From Stenotrophomonas maltophilia (lineage in GTDB: Bacteria > Pseudomonadota > Gammaproteobacteria > Xanthomonadales > Xanthomonadaceae): a stretch of 64,000 nt of DNA. The position numbers and the translations under genes were made by a program. Shown piece after piece: positions 1 to 7,128 of this stretch. Positions within the stretch are counted from its first letter, which is position 1. The number at the start of each line of letters is the position of its first letter. The DNA lies in contig NZ_CP029773.1 in assembly GCF_003205835.1 (NCBI RefSeq), forward strand, positions 3,442,501 to 3,506,500. The letters are read 5' to 3'. The notes under the pieces were generated by a model. The model made no database searches. It had not been told where the DNA came from and saw only the letters and a list, made by a program, of their open reading frames with translations.

Positions 1-58
1 GTGCAAGGCCGGTTCGCCGATGGCCCGCACCGGCGAGCAGCAGGTGGTGATCTGGTAA
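1..58 (+). CDS. C-terminal end of an M13-family metallopeptidase (partial)
   Basis: Only the last 18 codons lie in the window, reading CKAGSPMARTGEQQVVIW before TAA. They resemble the end of the next gene (CKAGQPMQ...IKVW) and the conserved C-terminal Cys-Lys-x-Gly-x-Pro-Met segment of neprilysin/PepO-type M13 zinc peptidases. The open frame runs off the left edge, so this is probably the tail of a tandem paralogue of the complete M13 gene downstream. Whether this copy keeps its catalytic HExxH cannot be seen here. Confidence 0.75.
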   Translation, partial: CKAGSPMARTGEQQVVIW

Positions 59-86
59 GCCCTGGCTGACGCTGCGGCAGACCTGC

Positions 87-119
87 AAAGGCCCGGGAAT
101 TCCCGGGCCTTTGTTTTTT
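87..119 (+). terminator. Rho-independent terminator of the upstream M13 gene
   Basis: A 12-bp perfect stem (AAAGGCCCGGGA with TCCCGGGCCTTT), a very short loop and a run of T at 114-119, 28 bases after the stop codon. A strong intrinsic terminator separating the two M13 genes. Confidence 0.85.
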
Positions 120-134
120 GCGGTGCCTCGCATG

Positions 135-159
135 TCACCCACGCATGGGGTGGATCTAT
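135..159. repeat. Degenerate SMAG-like palindrome
   Basis: Hairpin TCACCC...GGGTGGA followed by CTAT where a canonical SMAG has CTAC. It resembles the ATCCAC-type SMAG hairpins elsewhere in the window, but is diverged. Confidence 0.5.
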
Positions 160-217
160 GGATGCCGGTGTCCTGCGAAAGCGGTGTGATGCGTGCATGC
201 CGCGTCGATGCCCGGCT

Positions 218-226
218 TGCTATAGT
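218..226 (+). promoter_or_regulatory. Candidate extended -10 promoter for the M13 gene
   Basis: TGC followed by TATAGT makes an extended -10 element about 35 bases before the ATG. No convincing -35 hexamer is visible at the expected distance. Inference from motif only. Confidence 0.4.
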
Positions 227-261
227 GCGCGCGCCCTCAATCCATCACGGATTCGTTCCAC

Positions 262-2271
262 ATGCCCAACTTCCGTCCGCTTGCCATCGCCCTGGGCATC
301 AGCCTGGCGACCCTGGTCCCGACCCACGATGCGTTCGCCGCCGCCAAGAAGAAGGCTGCACGCGCCCCGGCCGTCAGTGCCCAGTGCAGCGACTTCTACG
401 ACGCCACCAACGCAGGCTGGCTGAAGGCCAACCCGGTGCCGCAGACCGGTGCCACCACCGCACTCGGCCAGCTGGTTGATCGCAGCCGCCAGCAGCAGCG
501 CGAACTGCTCGACGCCGCGATGAAGTCGCCGCAGGGCAACGTGCAGAAACTGCTGGGCGACTTCTGGGCCAGTGGCCTGGACGAAGCCGCCGTGGAAGCG
601 GACGGCTCGAACCCGATCGCCCCGTTGCTGACCCGCATCAACGCCATCAAGAAGGCCAAGGATGTGCCGGCATCGATCGCTGCGCTGCATCAGGTCGGTA
701 TCCCGGTGGCCTTCAACTTCGGCCCGGACGTCGACCTGAAGGCGCTGGACCGCCATATCGGCTACTTCATGCAGGGCGGCATGGGCCTGCCGGATCCGGC
801 GTTCTATACCCGCACCGACGCCGATACCGTGGCCCTGATGGGCCGCTACCGCAACTACGTCAAGCAGATCCTGGCGCTGACCGGCACCCCGGCCGCCAAG
901 CTGGATGCCGAGTCGCAGGCGGTGATCGCGCTGGAAACCGAGCTGGCACGCAATGCGCAGTCGCTGGCCGGCATCAACAACCCGTTCAACAACTACGCGC
1001 CGATCTCCACCAAGGAGCTCAACAGCCGCTACCGCAACCTGCAGCTGGATGCCTTCCTGAAGGCACAGGGCGTGGACGACGACCTGGTCTCGCTGGCCGA
1101 CCCGGGCCTGTTCAAGCAGCTGGACGGCATGGTCACCAAGCTCAAGCCGGACCAGTGGAAGGCCTACCTGCGCTGGCGCGTGGGCGACTCGATGGCGCCC
1201 TACCTGTCCAAGGCCTACCGCGACGCCGAATTCGAATTCCGCGGCCGCGTGCTGCGTGGCGAAACCCTGCCGCCGCAGCGCTGGGAAGACGTGCTGGATG
1301 CGATCAACGTGGCCGCCGGCCCGATGGTCGGTCGTGAGTACGCCGCCCGCTACCTGTCTGCCGAAGACCGCCGCCAGGCCGCGTGGATCGTCGACAAGGT
1401 GCGCGAAGTGCAGATCGAGGCGGTCAAGAACAGCAGCTGGATGAGTGCCGAGGCCAAGACCGAAGCACAGGCCAAGCTGGCCGCGCTGAAGATCGAGATC
1501 GGCACCCCGCTGCGCGATCTCGACTACACCGTGCAGCCGATGGGCCGCGGCTCGTTCGGTGGCAACATGCTGATCGCTTCGACCTGGCGTCATCGCGAAG
1601 AAATGCGTCGCATCGGCAAGGGCAACGCCGACCGCCGCTGGGACGTGCTGCCGCAGCAGCCGTCGCTGGCCTACGACCTGGCGCAGAACCGCCTGATCGT
1701 CACCGCCGCGATCCTGCAGGGCCCGGTGTTCAATGCCAAGGCCGATGCGGCTGACAAGTTCGGCAGCTTCGGTGGTCTGGTCGGCCACGAGCTGACCCGA
1801 GCCATCGATGCCAAGGGCGCGCTGGTGGACGCCAAGGGCGAACTGCGCAGCTGGTGGACTCCGGCCGACAAGACCGCCTGGACCCTGCTCGGCAACCGCG
1901 TCGCCGCGCAGTACGGCGCCTACGACTTCCCGGGCGTGAAGGGCGCCAAGGTCAACGGTGCGCTCACCCAGGAAGAGAACCTGGCCGACATCGCGGGCCT
2001 GGAACTGGCCTGGGCGGCCTACGTCGCACAGGAGCCAAAGGCCAAGCAGGCGCAGCAGCAGGGCTTCTTCCGTGCCTGGTCGGCGCTGTGGGCACAGCAG
2101 CTGTCGCCGAACGAGGCCGTACGCCGCCTGACCGCCGACATCCGTGCACCGGGCGTGTGGCGCAGCAACGGCACGCTGGCCAACCTGCCGGCCTTCGGTG
2201 CCACCTTCAGCTGCAAGGCCGGCCAGCCGATGCAGCGCAGCGAAGCCGACCAGATCAAAGTCTGGCGCTGA
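262..2271 (+). CDS. M13-family (PepO/neprilysin-like) peptidase homologue with altered zinc motif
   Basis: A 669-residue exported protein of the M13 family, whose members are periplasmic or secreted zinc endopeptidases. Residues 1-26 form a signal peptide ending in AFA, followed by the M13 N-terminal domain and the C-terminal peptidase domain, at normal family length. The zinc motif, normally HExxH, reads HELTR: His509 and Glu510 are present but the second histidine is Arg513 (codon CGA). The downstream ENLAD motif with the third ligand Glu572 and Asp576 is intact. The missing ligand suggests reduced or no zinc catalysis, so this may be a pseudoenzyme. The reading frame is full and undisturbed, which argues against simple decay. 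It follows a tandem paralogue and has its own terminator. Confidence 0.9.
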   Translation: MPNFRPLAIALGISLATLVPTHDAFAAAKKKAARAPAVSAQCSDFYDATNAGWLKANPVPQTGATTALGQLVDRSRQQQRELLDAAMKSPQGNVQKLLGDFWASGLDEAAVEADGSNPIAPLLTRINAIKKAKDVPASIAALHQVGIPVAFNFGPDVDLKALDRHIGYFMQGGMGLPDPAFYTRTDADTVALMGRYRNYVKQILALTGTPAAKLDAESQAVIALETELARNAQSLAGINNPFNNYAPISTKELNSRYRNLQLDAFLKAQGVDDDLVSLADPGLFKQLDGMVTKLKPDQWKAYLRWRVGDSMAPYLSKAYRDAEFEFRGRVLRGETLPPQRWEDVLDAINVAAGPMVGREYAARYLSAEDRRQAAWIVDKVREVQIEAVKNSSWMSAEAKTEAQAKLAALKIEIGTPLRDLDYTVQPMGRGSFGGNMLIASTWRHREEMRRIGKGNADRRWDVLPQQPSLAYDLAQNRLIVTAAILQGPVFNAKADAADKFGSFGGLVGHELTRAIDAKGALVDAKGELRSWWTPADKTAWTLLGNRVAAQYGAYDFPGVKGAKVNGALTQEENLADIAGLELAWAAYVAQEPKAKQAQQQGFFRAWSALWAQQLSPNEAVRRLTADIRAPGVWRSNGTLANLPAFGATFSCKAGQPMQRSEADQIKVWR

Positions 2272-2296
2272 TCGTGCGGCTATAGCGACAACAGGA

Positions 2297-2323
2297 AAAG
2301 GGCGCCTTCAGGGCGCCTTTTTC
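2297..2323 (+). terminator. Terminator of the M13 gene
   Basis: A GGCGCC/GGCGCC hairpin flanked by A-rich and T-rich arms (AAAAG and TTTTT) begins about 25 bases after the stop codon. It lies directly against the left edge of the IS remnant. Confidence 0.75.
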
Positions 2324-2325
2324 CT

Positions 2326-3010
2326 TGTGCTGCCCCGTCCTGAATTGGGTTGACACCTTTTCCCTCTGGAAAAGGAATGTTCAATGAAATCAACAATCAG
2401 GCGCAGCCAGCGGGATTACTCGCTGACCGTCAATCAGTCGGCAGGCGTTCTGTCAGACTGGACACCGTCATCAGCGGCGACACGCTGTCGATGCCACGGC
2501 ACAGGCACTGCTGAGCGATTGCCGTACGCCAGCCGCGGATCGTTACCCGCAAACTGCACCATTTGATCGAACCGAAGCTACAGGCGGTGGGCATCGCCCT
2601 GGGGCGCGACAGCGTGTCTGAGGTGCTTCAAGAAGCACGCCTGTTGGTGCCAACAGATCCGATATCACAAGACCACCGACAGCCATCATCGCTTCCGGAG
2701 GCATCCGAACCTGCTCGAACCGGACGAAGGGTGCGTGACACCTACCGGTATCGAACAGGCATGGGTAGCGGATATCACCTATCTGCCGTCGCAGGGGAAA
2801 TTCGTGCAACTGAGCCTGATCACGGATGCATGGTCACGCAAGATCGTGGTCTGGAACGTGCATGAAACGCTGCAGACAGAGCAGGTAGCTCAGGCACTGG
2901 AGATGACATTGAAAGGAAGAATGACACAGCAGAAGCTGATCCATCACTCTGATCGCGGCATCCAGTACTGTTCGGACTACTACCAGAAGATCCATGCGCG
3001 GCAACGCTGA
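2326..3010 (+). mobile_element. Decayed IS3-family insertion sequence
   Basis: The left edge holds the TGAATTGGGTTGACACC sequence typical of IS3-group ends. An ORFA start (MKSTIRRSQRDYSL, at 2384) degenerates within about 20 codons. ORFB fragments follow in two frames. The right portion of ORFB, including the last catalytic Glu, and the right inverted repeat are absent. No target-site duplication could be identified. The boundaries are approximate. Confidence 0.75.
2560..3010 (+). pseudogene. IS3-family transposase ORFB (rve integrase core), frameshifted and truncated
   Basis: The segment up to about 2655 reads like the HTH_21 region of IS3 ORFB (IEPKLQAVGIALGRD, then EARLLVP). The protein continues in another frame from about 2663 with YHKTTDSHHRFRRHPNLL and the DDE core: Asp in WVADITYLP, Asp in LITDAWSRK, then HHSDRGIQYCS. 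A frameshift therefore lies between 2655 and 2663. The frame stops after QKIHARQR, before the final catalytic glutamate, so the transposase cannot be functional. The family assignment is secure. The exact IS name was not determined. Confidence 0.85.
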
Positions 3011-3039
3011 GCGCCCCCCACCTGTGCCTTAAAGTGCAG

Positions 3040-3064
3040 ACGCCCGATGCGATGCATCGGGCGT
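3040..3064. repeat. Perfect short inverted repeat
   Basis: ACGCCCGATG pairs with CATCGGGCGT across a 5-base loop. There is no T-run on either strand, so it is not a typical terminator. It lies just past the IS remnant. Confidence 0.5.
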
Positions 3065-3095
3065 CCTTGGCCGCCTGCCGGCGGCCGGACCATCG

Positions 3096-3108
3096 CCCCC
3101 CCCCCCCC
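3096..3108. repeat. Homopolymer of 13 cytosines
   Basis: An uninterrupted C13 tract in the gap between the IS remnant and the 3' end of the TonB-dependent receptor. It lies outside any supported gene, and its length may vary or be mis-sequenced. Confidence 0.8.
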
Positions 3109-3151
3109 GTAGATGTCAACCTATGGTAGGCCGGGTCATGCGAGTCACTCC

Positions 3152-3179
3152 AAAAAAAGGACCCCGGCATTGCCGGGGC
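3152..3179 (-). terminator. Terminator of the TonB-dependent receptor
   Basis: Read on the minus strand, a CCCCGGCAATGCCGGGG hairpin is followed by TCC and a T7 run. It sits about 40 bases past the receptor stop codon. A classic intrinsic terminator. Confidence 0.85.
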
Positions 3180-3217
3180 CCAATTCATCTCATGGAGAGG
3201 TCGACACGTGACTACGA

Positions 3218-6200
3218 TCAGAAGTCGTAGGACGCACTGACACGGACCGAACGCGGTGCGCTGAAGAACGTGCCCATACCGTAGGTGTTCGACACGGTGT
3301 AGGGAGCATCCTCATATACCGCATCGGTCTGCACGGCACGACGCTGATTGAGCACATTGAAGACATCCAGACCGAAAGCCAACTTGTGATCGGCAAACGC
3401 AGGGCGATACATCACACCCAGATCCACGCGCGTGGTCCATGGCGTACGGCCGGCATCACCCGGGCGCGACGGCGTGCCACCACAATAGTGATACGCCGCA
3501 TCGTAACCCAAAGGATCGCTTTCATCGGTGCCGTAGTAGCCCAGGCAGCTCTTCGGCATTCCAGACATGACACGCAGGGTCGCCGACGCCGACCACTCGT
3601 CATTGAACATGTATGCACCATAGCCCTTCAGCTGGTGGCGCCGGTCGTTGGCGAGGTACCCGCCCGCGTATTCCATCAACGCCCCAGCATCCCAGTCCTG
3701 CGTCTTGGAAACATCATCCTGTCCGATGTCCGACTTCACCTGGCCTTCGGTGTTGCCGAAGTTGCGCGACCAGGTGTAGTCCAGGCGGCCATACCACTTG
3801 TCACTCAGCGGGTGCTCGATGAACAGGTCCACAGCAATGTAATCGCGCTTGGCCTTCTTGTTCCCGAAACCCCAATCTGCCGAACTCATCCGTACCGGCG
3901 TATAGCCCGAACCATCGGCATGCTTGAGCATGATGGTGTTCGTCTTGCCGGGATTGAAGATCACGCAACCTGGGATCACCAGATCGCTTGAATCAACACC
4001 CATCGCGTCCAGCTTGTCGATGATGCGGTCCGAGTCACAGGTGTCGTCGATAGCTGACTGCAGGCGGCGATAGGTGAATTTAGCACCGGAGTTCCAGCGC
4101 TCACCCAGCGTCTTCTCGAAACCAAGAATGAGTTCGTCCTGGTACTGCGACTTCAGGTCTGTTGGAGCTACCGACAGCGGATCCGGGGTCTGGCCGTACT
4201 CGTTGTTGGACGACACGGGGCCCGGGCCAAGCGCGGTGAGGCCCGTCGGAACACCGTTCTCATCGATACCGCTGTAGGCAAAGTACTCGCGGGTGAAGGT
4301 CGATGCCGAAGCACCGCGAATGGCCACGCTGTTCGGAAGTGCCAGGTAGTAGCGACCGAGATTGGCGAACAACTTCAGCGACGAATCGCCGAACACGTCC
4401 CAGCTTGCTCCAAGGCGCGGCGCCCACTGATCGCCACTCTCCACATAGGGCCTGGCATCACTGTTGTAGTTGGTGAACTTGTCGTTGCGGACGCCGATGG
4501 TCAGCAGCCAGTTCGGCGTGACTTGCCAGCGATCCTCCAGGTAGTAGGCCTTCTGCTTGACTGACATGCTGGTGGTCGTGGAGAGGATGTACTTCTGCAC
4601 GAAGTAGCCATCACCTGGCGGTGGCGCGATGTCGAAGCGCGGGCTCGGCGATTCGCCGGGTTCGACACGGCCATAGATCCACGCATAGCCGGGGCCCGTG
4701 ACCTTCTGGCCTTCGTTGTGCCCCTGGTAATACATGTTGTCGATACCACCGGTCAGCTCGTGGTCACCGATGCGATACTGCAGATCCAGTCGCAAGCCGC
4801 GAGTCTTGCTGCCCGCATCTGCAGCCTTTTCATAGAGCTCAGGCTGGCTGTTGCGGATGGGACGCCCACCCGTGATGGCCGGGTCCTGGTTACCCGGGGC
4901 ACTGAGATAGGGGATGCCGGACGAGGCAGGGTTGGATTCCAGGTTGATCTGCTTGCTGCGTCCCCAGACCGCGCTGAGGGTCAGGTCATCAGTCAGGTAG
5001 CCGGTGTACTTGAAAATATCGAAATCGTCCTTGACCTTCGTGGTGTTCGGGAAGGTACCGGTGCGATCGCCTTCGGTCAGGTCGTCGTACTCGAACGACC
5101 GGTAGTAGCCACCAGTGCGATCGGTGTTCTGCACACGTGTGTACTCAAGGGTATTGCTGTCGTTGATGTTCCAGTCGATCTTGCCGTAGAACTTTGGCGT
5201 GTCGATCGTGTAGTGGTTGCGAACCTGTTGCGAAGCCGCCGCACTGTTCGTCGACACGCCTTCCGTACGGTCCTTCTCGGCGGCCAGATGGATGAACAGG
5301 CGATCCTCGATCAACGGGCCACTGGCATAACCGCTGTAGGTGGTGCGAGTCGCGGCATCGTCCTTGCGGTAGCGATAAAGGCTGCCACGTAGCGAGTCCT
5401 TGGTATAGGCATAGCCTGCAGGCAACTCGCGGTCCGGATACATCACCGTCGCTGCGGAGGCGGCCAACGAGTCAGGTGCCCACGTAGCTTGGACACCAAA
5501 ATGCCATTCGTTGGTACCGCGCTTGCCCAGCTGATTGATCACGCCACCGGTGGAGCGACCATAGCCGGCACCGTAGCCGCCCATGTAGGTTTCCTGCTGG
5601 TCGATCGAGCCATAGGGCAGGCTGACACCACCGAGGTTGCTGAGCGGGTTGGAGGCGTTGAAGCCATTGAGGTAGTAGGCGTTCTCGGTAACGCTGGAGC
5701 CACCGAACGACAGCACCGACCGCGAACCATTGGTAAAGGATCCACTGCCAGACACCACGCCCGGCGCCAGCAGCGCAATGGCTTCGGCGCTACGGCCCAG
5801 GGGCAACACGTCGAGTTGCTCGGAGGTGATCACCGACTTGGAGACAGTATTGCTGACGTCGATCTTCGGCACGTTGGCCGCAACAACGTTCACAGTGCCA
5901 AGCGTAGTTGCTCCGGCCGCACCGCCGCCAAACGACACCTCGGTGCCACCGCCTACCCTCAGCAGCACATTCTCACGTCGCTCGATGGTCTGGCCATCAC
6001 GCTGCTGGGTAATGGTGTATTTACCCACTGGCAAGGAACCTAGATTGTAGCGGCCGCTGCTGTCGACGGTCGCCGACCGGGTCAGGCCCGTGTCACTCTG
6101 CACGACGATGGTGGTACCGGCAGGCGCATTGCCAAACAACGAACCGGTCGTGCTCTGTGCCGCGGCGGCGCCAATGAAAGACGTCATGACCACCGCCAGC

Positions 6201-6241
6201 GCGGTGCGCTTCAACCTTGTGACGTGCTTGCTGCTGCTCAT
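3218..6241 (-). CDS. Oar-like TonB-dependent outer-membrane receptor
   Basis: A 1007-residue outer-membrane protein. A signal peptide ends at GAAAA-QS. It is followed by a carboxypeptidase-regulatory-like Ig domain (about residues 30-100, with DSSGRYNLGSLPVGKYT), a plug domain (about 120-240) and a large beta-barrel ending in the aromatic VSASYDF. This order is typical of Oar-type receptors of xanthomonads, which import large substrates using TonB energy. The substrate is unknown. The start ATG has AAGGAA about 9 bases upstream. It is monocistronic, with its own terminator and a long AT-rich leader. No neighbouring catabolic gene hints at the ligand. Confidence 0.9.
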   Translation of the reverse strand: MSSSKHVTRLKRTALAVVMTSFIGAAAAQSTTGSLFGNAPAGTTIVVQSDTGLTRSATVDSSGRYNLGSLPVGKYTITQQRDGQTIERRENVLLRVGGGTEVSFGGGAAGATTLGTVNVVAANVPKIDVSNTVSKSVITSEQLDVLPLGRSAEAIALLAPGVVSGSGSFTNGSRSVLSFGGSSVTENAYYLNGFNASNPLSNLGGVSLPYGSIDQQETYMGGYGAGYGRSTGGVINQLGKRGTNEWHFGVQATWAPDSLAASAATVMYPDRELPAGYAYTKDSLRGSLYRYRKDDAATRTTYSGYASGPLIEDRLFIHLAAEKDRTEGVSTNSAAASQQVRNHYTIDTPKFYGKIDWNINDSNTLEYTRVQNTDRTGGYYRSFEYDDLTEGDRTGTFPNTTKVKDDFDIFKYTGYLTDDLTLSAVWGRSKQINLESNPASSGIPYLSAPGNQDPAITGGRPIRNSQPELYEKAADAGSKTRGLRLDLQYRIGDHELTGGIDNMYYQGHNEGQKVTGPGYAWIYGRVEPGESPSPRFDIAPPPGDGYFVQKYILSTTTSMSVKQKAYYLEDRWQVTPNWLLTIGVRNDKFTNYNSDARPYVESGDQWAPRLGASWDVFGDSSLKLFANLGRYYLALPNSVAIRGASASTFTREYFAYSGIDENGVPTGLTALGPGPVSSNNEYGQTPDPLSVAPTDLKSQYQDELILGFEKTLGERWNSGAKFTYRRLQSAIDDTCDSDRIIDKLDAMGVDSSDLVIPGCVIFNPGKTNTIMLKHADGSGYTPVRMSSADWGFGNKKAKRDYIAVDLFIEHPLSDKWYGRLDYTWSRNFGNTEGQVKSDIGQDDVSKTQDWDAGALMEYAGGYLANDRRHQLKGYGAYMFNDEWSASATLRVMSGMPKSCLGYYGTDESDPLGYDAAYHYCGGTPSRPGDAGRTPWTTRVDLGVMYRPAFADHKLAFGLDVFNVLNQRRAVQTDAVYEDAPYTVSNTYGMGTFFSAPRSVRVSASYDF

Positions 6242-6558
6242 TGAGTTTCCTTGATTCGACGGAGATCAGGCTGCTGTTGCAGAAGCGCTGCACAGAAGCG
6301 ACGCTTCTGTTTCAGCTGAACCAAATATTAATTTCCCCAATCCTCAATTTGCAATGCCAGCTGAACAAAAACAACCAATTGAAATTAAAAGAGAAATTTC
6401 GATACAAAAGTGAACTCCGTTCACGTTCTGTTTGAAAATTAGCGACTTGGCTTCCAGATTGCAGTCTCCATCAACGGTGCGTGATGCCCCGGCGTGGAGA
6501 TCCCGGGTTAACACCCGGCGTGCTATCGCTGCGGCTTCGTCCATCGCGGAGCCCCGAC
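6242..6558 (-). promoter_or_regulatory. AT-rich promoter/leader region of the TonB-dependent receptor
   Basis: This divergent gap is markedly richer in A and T between about 6320 and 6440 than the surrounding DNA. The receptor leader holds a near-loopless hairpin at 6292-6310 (ACAGAAGCG/CGCTTCTGT) and two direct CAGAAGCG copies. Further upstream are a TTCAGCTGAA palindrome (6312-6321) and a perfect GTGAAC-TCC-GTTCAC palindrome. I see no clear -10/-35 pair. Confidence 0.5.
6410..6424. promoter_or_regulatory. Possible operator: perfect inverted repeat
   Basis: GTGAAC, a 3-base spacer, then GTTCAC: a 15-bp two-fold symmetric site about 170 bases upstream of the receptor start. The geometry suits a dimeric regulator. 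The regulator is unknown. Confidence 0.35.
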
Positions 6559-7053
6559 ATGGCGCACAAGAACACGATCTGTGTCTGGTACGACAATGGC
6601 GCACTCGAAGCCGCCACCTTCTATGCCAGCCTCCTGCCAGACAGCGCAGTGACCGCCGTGCATCACGCCCCCGGTGACTATCCCGACGGCAAGGAAGGCA
6701 ACGTGCTGACCGTCGAATTCACCGTCTGCGGCATTCCCTGCGTCGGCCTCAACGGCGGCACCGCGTTCAAGCACAGCGAAGCCTTCTCTTTCCAGATCCA
6801 GACCGAAGACCAGGCCGAGACCGACCGCCTGTGGAATGCGATCGTCGGCAACGGTGGACAGGAGAGCCAATGCGGCTGGTGCAAGGACCGCTGGGGCATC
6901 TCCTGGCAGATCAGCCCGCGCATGCTGATCGAAGCGGTGACCAGCAAGGACAAGGCACTGGCCAAGCGCGCCTTCAACGCAATGATGCCGATGAAGAAGA
7001 TCGACATCGCCACCATCGAAGCGGCAATCAAAAAAGGGGACGGAGGGGATTAA
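6559..7053 (+). CDS. PhnB-like VOC-superfamily protein
   Basis: A 164-residue protein of the PhnB/3-demethylubiquinone-methyltransferase-like branch of the VOC (glyoxalase-fold) superfamily. It opens with KNTICVWYDNGALEAATFYASLLPDS and contains VEFTVCGIPCVGLNGG and the family's CGWCKDRWGISWQ segment. The catalytic role of this branch is not established. The ATG at 6559 matches family N-termini (MxKNTICxWYD), whereas longer starts would add a low-complexity Arg-rich leader. The last codons (KKGDGGD and stop) lie inside the left arm of a long inverted repeat, so the C-terminus may have been rewritten by repeat insertion. Confidence 0.85.
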   Translation: MAHKNTICVWYDNGALEAATFYASLLPDSAVTAVHHAPGDYPDGKEGNVLTVEFTVCGIPCVGLNGGTAFKHSEAFSFQIQTEDQAETDRLWNAIVGNGGQESQCGWCKDRWGISWQISPRMLIEAVTSKDKALAKRAFNAMMPMKKIDIATIEAAIKKGDGGD

Positions 7054-7117
7054 GTCGTTTCTCCCCATGTCCTGTGCGCAGATGCAGATTGCGACTTAAT
7101 CCCCTCCGTCCCCTTTT
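7032..7117. repeat. 26-bp perfect inverted repeat with 34-bp loop
   Basis: The left arm 7032-7057 (AAAAGGGGACGGAGGGG onward) and right arm 7092-7117 are exact reverse complements. The left arm contains the stop codon of the upstream VOC gene. The right arm ends a few bases before the ribosome-binding site of the next gene. It looks like a mobile palindromic unit distinct from SMAG. Transcribed, it would form a very stable hairpin. Confidence 0.9.
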
Positions 7118-7128
7118 CAGAGGTGCTG

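Noticed and set aside
220..1788. Long minus-strand open frame opposite the M13 gene
   Set aside because: Shadow of the M13 coding frame, with low-complexity Gly/Arg/Gln composition and no family motif.
2384..2566. Small independent gene (60 codons)
   Set aside because: The first 14 residues match the N-terminus of IS3 ORFA and the rest is degenerate; it is part of the IS relic.
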